DNA of 64,000 nucleotides from Hydrogenophaga taeniospiralis (GTDB lineage Bacteria > Pseudomonadota > Gammaproteobacteria > Burkholderiales > Burkholderiaceae_C). Numbering within the stretch: position 1 is the stretch's first letter; the number at the start of each line of letters is the position of its first letter. A program made the translations under genes and the position numbers. Location: contig NZ_JAHBAG010000001.1 in the NCBI RefSeq assembly GCF_020510445.1, positions 4,130,501-4,194,500 on the forward strand, read 5' to 3'. Under the pieces are notes generated by a model, which saw only the letters and a list, made by a program, of their open reading frames with translations, searched no databases and had not been told where the DNA came from. Below are positions 33,903 through 40,595 of this stretch, in pieces.

Positions 33903-36892
33903 GCCGCCAACTCCCGATTCAACGTCTCAATCACCACCGGCAGCTCCGCCCCAAACAGCTGGTGCACCTTGCCCAGACCGCCTTCCTGTTCAAAGGGGGC
34001 GTAGCTGAAGTCTTCAATGTCGATGCCGAGGTTGGCGGCGATGTGGTCGCGGATCATTTCTAGCCAATGGAGTTGTTCGGGGGTGAAGGGGGAATGCGGG
34101 GAGCCCTCACCCCTGCCCTCTCCCGCAAGCGGGAGAGGGAGTGAATTCGGGGAGTCCTCTCCCGCTTGCGGGAGAGGACGTTGAGATTGCTGGGCCAGCC
34201 ATGCTTTGAAGTTGGCTTGCACGCGTTCAGGGTAGGGCACGAGTTCGTTGTCTTGCTGCATGGCGAAGCGCACCAGGCTCACCAGGTCGGTGAGCAGGCG
34301 GCGCTGGCTGGTGCCTTTGACGCGGGTCTTGTTCAGCGCGGCGTAGGCCTGCCAGAGGGCGGACTCGTCAATGAGATGCGGCGGGCTGTGCAGGGCGTCG
34401 GCCAGGGCCTTGATGTCTTCGAACTTCAGCGGTGCGCGGGTGGGCCGGTTGTAGAGAATTTGCAGGGCGGTGATTTCGTCTTTGTGCTGTGCGATGAAGG
34501 CTTCGAAGCTTTGCACCAGTTCTTTGGCGCGGTCGCTGCCTTCGGCAAAACCGGCGTGCAGCAGGCTGTCTTGTGTGACGGTGTCGATGACCAGATCGGC
34601 TTTCTGCCTGAGCTTGAGGATGAGTTCGCGCAGGGTGGGGTTGGTGAAGGGTTGGGCGGCTTGTTGCAGGCGCGATGCTTGTGCGAAGGCGCTGCCCTCA
34701 CCCGCAGCGGGAGAGGGAGTGGAGTCATCGTCTTCAGCATTGAGGGCCTGCACGATGCCTCGGGCCAGGTCGCGCAGGCTGTGGCCGCCACTGGCTTCGA
34801 TGATGCGGGCCTGATCGGCTTTGTCCAGGTCTTTGTCGAGCCGGCTCAGGCGGGCGGCCACGCTGGAGAGCACTTCGTCTTCCACATTGCCCAGGGCCAC
34901 GGCTTGCAGCAGTTTGTCGAGCGGCACACTCTTTTTCTGGTCCATGGGGCGGCTGTCTGTCTTGTCGCGTTCGCACACGCCCACGCAGTCGACGATGACG
35001 AAGTGGTCTTTGCGCAGGTGCTCGCCGGGGTTGACCTGCATGAGGTCGGTGGGGTTGCAGATGCGCACGCCCCGCCCTTTCATCTGTTCGAAGAAGCTGC
35101 GGCTTTTCACGGAGCGCATGAACATGACGATTTCGACCGGCTTGATGTCGGTGCCGGTGGCGATCATGTCCACGGTCACGGCCACGCGCGGGTAGTAGGC
35201 GGTGCGGAAGTCTTTGATGAGCTGTTCGGGGCTGGTTCCCGTGGTGCGGTAGGTGATTTTCTGGGCGAATTCGTTGCCGCGGCCAAACTCTTCGCGCAGG
35301 ATTTCGACGATCTTTTCGGCGTGGTTATCGTCTTTGGCAAAGATGAGGGTCTTGGGCAGTTCCTGGCGGTTGGGGAACAGGTCCACGTTCCATTTGTCGC
35401 GCAGGGTGCGCACCACGGTGCGGATCTGGTCGGGCGTTTGCACGGCGCGGTCGAGCTCTTCGGGGCGGTATTCAAAGTCGTCGTCGAGCTGCCAGGCGGT
35501 TTTGCGGCGGGTGGCTTTGTCTTGGGTTTCCAGCCAGTAGCCTTTGTCCACCTTGGCGCCTGCTTCGGTGACTTCGGTCTTGATGCGGTAGACGTCGTAG
35601 TTGACGTTCACACCGTCCGCCACGGCCTGGGCGTGGCCGTATTCCATGACGAGGTTCTGGTTGAAGAAGCCGAAAGTCTGTTTGTTGGGTGTGGCGGTGA
35701 GGCCGATGAGGTACGCGTCGAAGTACTCCAGCACCTGGCGCCACAGGTTGTAGATGCTGCGGTGGGCTTCGTCGGTGACGACGATGTCGAAGCTCTCGAT
35801 GGGGATGGCCGGGTTGTAACCGATGGGCTCGGGGTCTTTGAACAAATCACCCTCACCCCTGCCCTCTCCCGCAGGCGGGAGAGGGAGAAAAGAGACCTCG
35901 TCGTCTTCTTCAGCCAGCTCGCGGCCCTTGAGCATGCTGAACATGCGCTGGATCGTGCAGATGACCACGCGGGCGCTGCCGTCGAGTTGGCTGCTTTGCA
36001 GGTGCTGGACGATGAACTCTTCGCCGAACTTGTAGGCGTTGTGCGGGGAGGCGTAGGCGTCGAACTCTTTCTTGGTCTGGCGCGCGAGGTTGCCACGGTC
36101 CACCAGAAACAGCACGCGCCGCGCGCCGCCAAACTTGATGAGCCGGTAGATGAAGCTGATGGCGGTGAAGGTCTTGCCGCTGCCGGTGGCCATCTGGATA
36201 AGCGCCTTGGGCTTGTTGGCGGCGAGACTGATTTCCAGGTTCTGAATGGCCTTGATCTGCGCGGGCCAGAGCTGGTAGCTGGCGCCGCCCTGGCCCCATT
36301 CGGTGACCAGCGGGGGCATGTGTTGCAAGCGGGCGAGGAAGGTGCCCGACGGGGCCAGCAGTGCCGATGCAGGTTCACCAGTGGGCACGGTGCCTGCCGC
36401 CAGCACATGGGCAGATGGCGGCACCGCAGCTTGCAGCCATGCGAAAAGCAGTTCGGGCCGGAAGAAGGCAAACAGCGCTCTGGCGCGCGGCGAAGGATCG
36501 AGCCCGTTGGTGAAGCGGGTTTCCACACCCGTGGACTCGAGCACAAAGGGCAGAGGCCGGCGCCAGGCGGGCAAAGTGGCCGGCAGGCCCTGGGCGTAGC
36601 GGGCGCTCTGCACCTCCACGCCGCTGAGGGTGGCGCCTTCTTTCTTGGCTTCGATCACGCCGCAGGCTTTGCCGTTGACGTAGAGCAGGTAGTCGGCGAA
36701 ACCGTGACCGGGGTTGAGCGGGAACTCGCGGATGGCGACGCCTTTGACGGCGCCGTCGCCCGCATGGATGTTGGCGTTGGCCACATCGCAAACGTGCCAG
36801 CCCGCCTGCGTGAGCAGCGCGTCGATGGTCTGGCGGGCGCGGGCCTCGGGCGTCATGGGTGGCGGTTTTGTTGTTGTTTCCTCTTGTTGCAT
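33899..36892 (-). CDS. hsdR: Type I restriction-modification restriction subunit HsdR
   Basis: ATP-dependent DNA translocase/endonuclease, 997 residues. N-terminal PD-(D/E)xK nuclease with ADYLLYVNGKACGVIEAKK (about 62-81), SF2 helicase with Walker A MATGSGKT (about 232) and VTDEAHRS (about 374), and a C-terminal region of the EcoEI_R type. I start at the ATG of MQQEETTTK; the Met at 36856 is an alternative. Three low-complexity segments (PLPPAGEGRGEG, PSPAAGEGS, PLPQAGED...[12 protein letters not shown]) are in-frame REP insertions not expected in the family, so the protein is longer than its relatives. First gene of the island operon. Confidence 0.95.
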   Translation of the reverse strand: MQQEETTTKPPPMTPEARARQTIDALLTQAGWHVCDVANANIHAGDGAVKGVAIREFPLNPGHGFADYLLYVNGKACGVIEAKKEGATLSGVEVQSARYAQGLPATLPAWRRPLPFVLESTGVETRFTNGLDPSPRARALFAFFRPELLFAWLQAAVPPSAHVLAAGTVPTGEPASALLAPSGTFLARLQHMPPLVTEWGQGGASYQLWPAQIKAIQNLEISLAANKPKALIQMATGSGKTFTAISFIYRLIKFGGARRVLFLVDRGNLARQTKKEFDAYASPHNAYKFGEEFIVQHLQSSQLDGSARVVICTIQRMFSMLKGRELAEEDDEVSFLPLPPAGEGRGEGDLFKDPEPIGYNPAIPIESFDIVVTDEAHRSIYNLWRQVLEYFDAYLIGLTATPNKQTFGFFNQNLVMEYGHAQAVADGVNVNYDVYRIKTEVTEAGAKVDKGYWLETQDKATRRKTAWQLDDDFEYRPEELDRAVQTPDQIRTVVRTLRDKWNVDLFPNRQELPKTLIFAKDDNHAEKIVEILREEFGRGNEFAQKITYRTTGTSPEQLIKDFRTAYYPRVAVTVDMIATGTDIKPVEIVMFMRSVKSRSFFEQMKGRGVRICNPTDLMQVNPGEHLRKDHFVIVDCVGVCERDKTDSRPMDQKKSVPLDKLLQAVALGNVEDEVLSSVAARLSRLDKDLDKADQARIIEASGGHSLRDLARGIVQALNAEDDDSTPSPAAGEGSAFAQASRLQQAAQPFTNPTLRELILKLRQKADLVIDTVTQDSLLHAGFAEGSDRAKELVQSFEAFIAQHKDEITALQILYNRPTRAPLKFEDIKALADALHSPPHLIDESALWQAYAALNKTRVKGTSQRRLLTDLVSLVRFAMQQDNELVPYPERVQANFKAWLAQQSQRPLPQAGEDSPNSLPLPLAGEGRGEGSPHSPFTPEQLHWLEMIRDHIAANLGIDIEDFSYAPFEQEGGLGKVHQLFGAELPVVIETLNRELAA
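34103..34178. repeat. REP-like repeat, two copies, in frame in hsdR
   Basis: CTCTCCCGC-aa-GCGGGAGAG palindrome with its CCCTCACCCCTGCC leader, then a second inverted copy CTCTCCCGC-tt-GCGGGAGAG. Encodes PLPQAGED...[12 protein letters not shown] in HsdR at about residues 905-930. Confidence 0.85.
34692..34722. repeat. REP-like repeat, short copy, in frame in hsdR
   Basis: CCCTCACCCGCAGCGGGAGAGGG, a shortened form of the same element lacking one leader segment; encodes TPSPAAGEGS. Confidence 0.8.
35850..35893. repeat. REP-like repeat, in frame in hsdR helicase region
   Basis: Full-length element with CTCTCCCGC-ag-GCGGGAGAG core; encodes LPLPPAGEGRGEG between the first helicase motifs and VTDEAH. 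Confidence 0.85.
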
Positions 36893-36914
36893 TCTAGGGG
36901 CCGCCACCGGGCCT

Positions 36915-38717
36915 CTAGACCAACCGCGCGAGCGCCTCCACCCCCACTGGCTGCTCCGGCAACCAAGGCAGCACAAACGTCCGCTTCGCCAGCCCGCCCG
37001 CAATCCGCTCCGTCTGCCGGATCTCCCCCGCCAGCCGCGCCCGCAGCAGCGGGTCTGTCGTTCCGGTGGCGGCGATGCTTTTGTTGATGACCCAGGCCCA
37101 GGGTTCGATCTGGGCGCGGCGCAGGTCGTCCTGCAGCGCGGCGGCCTGGCTGACGGGGGTGACTTCGGGCAGTGTGACGATGATCACGCGCGTCATGCTG
37201 GCGTCTTGCAGGCGCATGAGCGGCGTGATGATGTGCAGGCCTTTGCCCTCTGCCTTGCCTTCGTACTGCCGCGTCATCTGGCGGTGGTAAGCGCCGGTGG
37301 CGTCCATGAGCAGCAGGCTGTGGCCGGTGGGGGCGGTGTCGAGCACCACGAAAGCGCTGCGCGCTTCGTTGACCACGCGGCTGAAGGCATGGAACACGGC
37401 CACTTCTTCGGTGCAGGGTGATTGCAGGTCTTCGAGCAGCAGGGCCTGGCCTTGTTCGTCCAGCGCCTTGCCGCGCGTGGCCATGATCTTGGCGATGTAG
37501 GCGGCGGTCTCGGCCTTGGGGTCGATACGGCCGACCTTGAGGTCTTGGAGGCTGCCGTTCAGCGCCTCGGCCACGTGGGCCGCCGGGTCGGTGGTAGTGA
37601 GGTGCACGCTGTGGCCACGCTGCACCAGGCCCACGGCGAGCGCGGCGGCAATCGTCGTCTTGCCCACGCCGCCTTTGCCCATGACCATGATGAGGCCGTG
37701 GCCGATGGCGGCGAGCTCGTCGGCCATTCTGGACAGCGGCTCGGCGGGCAAGGGGTCAGGACTGGGTGAGGGTTGGGCAAGCCCTTCGACAGGCTCAGGG
37801 CGAACGGATGTTGGTGCAGCGCCATCGAGCAGCGCCCGCAGCGCCGGCAGGCCCACGGTGTCGAAGGCGCGCAGCGGCACTTCGTCGCGCGGCAGGCGCG
37901 CGAGCGCGTCGGGCATTTCGTTCAGGGCCTGGCGGCCGAGGGCTTCGATGGCGTTGGCGATGGGGTCGCTGGCGCTGATGGCGTGGAACACGCCGTTGAC
38001 CGCCAGACGCTGGTTGGCCAGGCCGAGCTGGCGCAGTTCTTCAGCGGTGCGCGCGGCTTCCTGCATGGGGCGCGGGTCGGGCCGGGTGACGAGCACCACG
38101 GTGGTGAGCTTGGGATCGCTCAGGGCCTGCAGCGCGGCCTTGAAGCGCGCTTCCTGCATCTTCAGGCCCGAGTGCGGGCCCAGGCACGAAGCGCCGCGGT
38201 CGTTGCCGGCGAGGAAACCGGTCCAGGCCTTGGGCAGGCTCAAGAGGCGCAGGGTGTGGCCGGTGGGCGCTGTGTCGAAGACCACATGGGCGTAGCCCCC
38301 GTCGATGCCCTCGCCCGCCAGCAGCGCGGCGAATTCGTCGAAGGCGGCGATCTCGGTGGTGCAGGCGCCCGAGAGCTGTTCGCGCACGGTCTGGCGCTCG
38401 TCGTCGCTGGCTCTGGCTTCGAGCTGTGCGAGCACGCGCTGGCGGTAGGCCTCGGCGGCGGTGTCGGGGTCGATGTTGAGCATCTGCAAGCCCGGCACAC
38501 CGGGCACGGCCACCGGCCGGTTGGACAGCGGCACGCCGAGCATTTCGTCCAGGTTGGACGCGGCGTCGGTGCTGACCAGCAGCACCTGCTGGCCCGCATC
38601 GGCCAGCGCGATGGCGGTGGCGGTGGAGAGCGAGGTTTTCCCAACCCCACCCTTGCCTGTGAAAAACAGGAAACGCGTGGGCGCGGTGGCGAAGCCGGGG
38701 AGCGTGGGGGTGTTCAT
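36915..38717 (-). CDS. arsA: ArsA-family arsenite-activated ATPase
   Basis: 600 residues with two homologous halves. Each has a deviant Walker A (FTGKGGVGKTS at about 19-29 and MGKGGVGKTT at about 344-353) and the DTAPTGH signature. Cys residues of the metalloid-binding site are present in ACTTEIA, ASCLGP and SPCTEEVA, in the positions of E. coli ArsA Cys113/172/422. In E. coli ArsA energises the ArsB arsenite pump; here neither arsB, arsD nor arsR adjoins. The interdomain linker contains an in-frame dispersed repeat (TSVRPEPVEG). It ends 23 bases before hsdR in the same direction, so it may be read together with the island. Confidence 0.9.
   Translation of the reverse strand: MNTPTLPGFATAPTRFLFFTGKGGVGKTSLSTATAIALADAGQQVLLVSTDAASNLDEMLGVPLSNRPVAVPGVPGLQMLNIDPDTAAEAYRQRVLAQLEARASDDERQTVREQLSGACTTEIAAFDEFAALLAGEGIDGGYAHVVFDTAPTGHTLRLLSLPKAWTGFLAGNDRGASCLGPHSGLKMQEARFKAALQALSDPKLTTVVLVTRPDPRPMQEAARTAEELRQLGLANQRLAVNGVFHAISASDPIANAIEALGRQALNEMPDALARLPRDEVPLRAFDTVGLPALRALLDGAAPTSVRPEPVEGLAQPSPSPDPLPAEPLSRMADELAAIGHGLIMVMGKGGVGKTTIAAALAVGLVQRGHSVHLTTTDPAAHVAEALNGSLQDLKVGRIDPKAETAAYIAKIMATRGKALDEQGQALLLEDLQSPCTEEVAVFHAFSRVVNEARSAFVVLDTAPTGHSLLLMDATGAYHRQMTRQYEGKAEGKGLHIITPLMRLQDASMTRVIIVTLPEVTPVSQAAALQDDLRRAQIEPWAWVINKSIAATGTTDPLLRARLAGEIRQTERIAGGLAKRTFVLPWLPEQPVGVEALARLV
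37778..37807 (+). repeat. Dispersed repeat (TTCGACAGGCTCAGGGC) inside arsA
   Basis: Same family as the copy at 26325-26352 in hsdM, opposite orientation. Encodes VRPEPVEG in the linker between the two ArsA halves, where extra residues are tolerated. Confidence 0.75.
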
Positions 38718-38796
38718 GCCCGCAGCATCGCATACCCCCGGCCCGCCGACCATGACGCACAACAAGCCAGGGGAAGCTGCGGCGTCCACTCCACTT

Positions 38797-38935
38797 CAGT
38801 TTTCTATGGTGCCGGAGCGCCACCCGCGCCGTATGAAACGGCCCAACCCAGGGCACCGCCGGGCCGGCTTTGCCGGACGGCCAGTGCCGCCCCCGTTGAG
38901 GGGGGTGACGCGAAGCGGCGCGGGGGGTGTTTCAT
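38797..38935. repeat. Intergenic repeats: PERHP-type element and post-stop repeat copy 4
   Basis: 38797-38825 is nearly identical to 22060-22088 (CAGTTTTCYATGGYRCCGG core). 38868-38935 is copy 4 of the post-stop element, minus orientation, starting just after the stop codon of the solute-binding gene at 38937: CCCCC, GCCGC-TTCG-CG, CCCCC-tcaac-GGGGG, CCGGC-aaag-CCGG. The two repeats fill most of the 219-base gap. Confidence 0.75.
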
Positions 38936-38936
38936 C

Positions 38937-40541
38937 CTAGCGGGCGGGCTGCTTGGGCGAGCGCATGAAAGGCGACTCGACCCACATCTGCCAGTAGAAC
39001 TGGATGGGACCGGTGATGCCGTTGACGTTGGTGCGGTAGGCCACGGGCTCGAAGAATTGCCCGAGGATGCCCACGGCCGCGTCGTCGACGATGCGCTGCT
39101 GCACTTTCTCGGCCGCGGCCTTGCGGTCGGCGGGCGTCATGGCCCGGGCGAAGGCGGCGCGCTGGGCTTCGAGCTCGGCGTCTTTGAGCCAGCCGAACCA
39201 GCCGGTCTCGGGATCGCCCGAGTAGGCGATGGTCGAGGGGTCGATCAGGTCACCGGCGAGCCACCAGGTGTGGAACATGCTCCAGCCCCCGTCTTTCACC
39301 GGCCCCCGGTTCACGCGGCGCTGCGTGAGCTCGGCCCACGGCATGTTCTGCACCTGCACCGTCATGCCCATGGCGTGCAGCTTGCCAGCGGTGACCTGCG
39401 TGAGGGCCGAGATCACCGGGCTGTCCACCGGGTTGAGGATCACCACCGGTGTGCCGTCGTACTTGGCGTCCTGCAGGGCCTTGCGGGCCGCGTCCAGGCC
39501 GGGCGCTTTCATGGCGGCGCTGCCCGCGTCGTTGGACAACGGGGTGCCGCAGGGGAAGATGGAGTAGCAGGTGCGCCAGTACTTGGGGTCCCCCAGCGCG
39601 GCGAGCATGTAGTCCTCCTGCTGCATCACCATGAGGACCGCCCTGCGCACAGCCACGTTGTCAAACGGGGGCTGCAGCATGTTGAAGCGCGCCATGGCGA
39701 TGTTGCCCAGCGGATCGGTGGAGTTCACCACGATCTTTTCCTTGCCTTCGAACCGGGGCAGCACCCGGGCCGGGGGCGACTCGATGTAGTCCACATCGCC
39801 GCGGATCAGCGCCTCGGCCATGTCCTCGGGCGTGTCGTGGTAGATCCACTCGATGCGGTCGGCCTGACCGGCCTTGTTGCCCGCGGCCATCGACAGCGGC
39901 TCCGTGCGTGGCACGTAGTCCTTGTTCTTGAGATAGACCGTCTTGAAGAAGGGGTTCGACTGTGCCCAGCTGTATAGATAAGGGCCGGACCCGACCTTGC
40001 TCTTGATCGGCTTGAAGGGGTCGGTTGCAGCGACCGCCTTGGGCATCATGAAAGGCACGTTGGCCGACACCTTCGCCAGCGTCTGCAGCACCTGGCCGTT
40101 GGGCTCGCGCAGTTTCAGGGTGAAGCTGCGGGCGTCCTGGGCGGTGAGGCTTTCGACATCGCGAAACAGCAGCTGCCCCGCGCCATCGCGCTTGCCCCAG
40201 CGCTGCAACGAGGCCACGCAGTCCTCGGCGGTCACGTCGGTGCCGTCGTGCCACTTCAGGCCTGCGCGCAGGGTGAAGGTCCAGGTCTTGTTGTCGGCCG
40301 AGACGGTCCACTGGTCCACCATCTGTGGCTGGGGCTCGAAGTTTTCGTCCATCGCGAACAGGGTGTCGTAGATCAGGTAGCCGTGGTTGCGCGTGATGTA
40401 CGCGGTGGTCCACACCGGGTCATAGACCTTGAGTTCGGCGTGGGGCGCCACGCGCAGCACGTTGGCGCAGCCCGTCAGCACCAAGGGCACGGCCAGAACG
40501 GCCAGCGCCAATGCGGATCTTCTTTCCAACTTCATCTTCAT
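38937..40541 (-). CDS. Family-5 ABC solute-binding lipoprotein (peptide/nickel type)
   Basis: 534 residues, SBP_bac_5 fold (ENFEPQPQMVDQWTVS, TFTLRAGLKWHDGTDVTAEDC, and a C-terminal lobe). An N-terminal lipobox LTGC follows a basic, hydrophobic signal. Start at the ATG 5 bases after GGAGG; a longer frame from 40565 exists. No permease or ATPase gene is beside it. It lies 54 bases downstream of the urea-transporter/M23 gene in the same direction and may be the last gene of the 45806-38937 run. Ligand unknown; short peptide or an amine-containing product of the cluster are possibilities. Confidence 0.85.
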   Translation of the reverse strand: MKMKLERRSALALAVLAVPLVLTGCANVLRVAPHAELKVYDPVWTTAYITRNHGYLIYDTLFAMDENFEPQPQMVDQWTVSADNKTWTFTLRAGLKWHDGTDVTAEDCVASLQRWGKRDGAGQLLFRDVESLTAQDARSFTLKLREPNGQVLQTLAKVSANVPFMMPKAVAATDPFKPIKSKVGSGPYLYSWAQSNPFFKTVYLKNKDYVPRTEPLSMAAGNKAGQADRIEWIYHDTPEDMAEALIRGDVDYIESPPARVLPRFEGKEKIVVNSTDPLGNIAMARFNMLQPPFDNVAVRRAVLMVMQQEDYMLAALGDPKYWRTCYSIFPCGTPLSNDAGSAAMKAPGLDAARKALQDAKYDGTPVVILNPVDSPVISALTQVTAGKLHAMGMTVQVQNMPWAELTQRRVNRGPVKDGGWSMFHTWWLAGDLIDPSTIAYSGDPETGWFGWLKDAELEAQRAAFARAMTPADRKAAAEKVQQRIVDDAAVGILGQFFEPVAYRTNVNGITGPIQFYWQMWVESPFMRSPKQPAR

Positions 40542-40595
40542 GATGGCCTCCATCAGGGTTGACACAAAACAAAACCCTCCAAGCCGCCCACGTCC

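Noticed and set aside
34103-35893. CRISPR array (palindromic repeats in and near hsdR)
   Set aside because: Copies are few, irregularly spaced, in coding frame and not separated by unique spacers of fixed length; no cas genes.
34166-37087. 973-codon plus-strand open frame antisense to hsdR
   Set aside because: Composition is shadow-like (His/Gln/Val-rich, no domain), and the minus strand carries an intact HsdR with all motifs.
26000-38717. Integrated element with attachment sites around the hsd island
   Set aside because: No integrase, tRNA end or flanking direct repeat could be found at either border.
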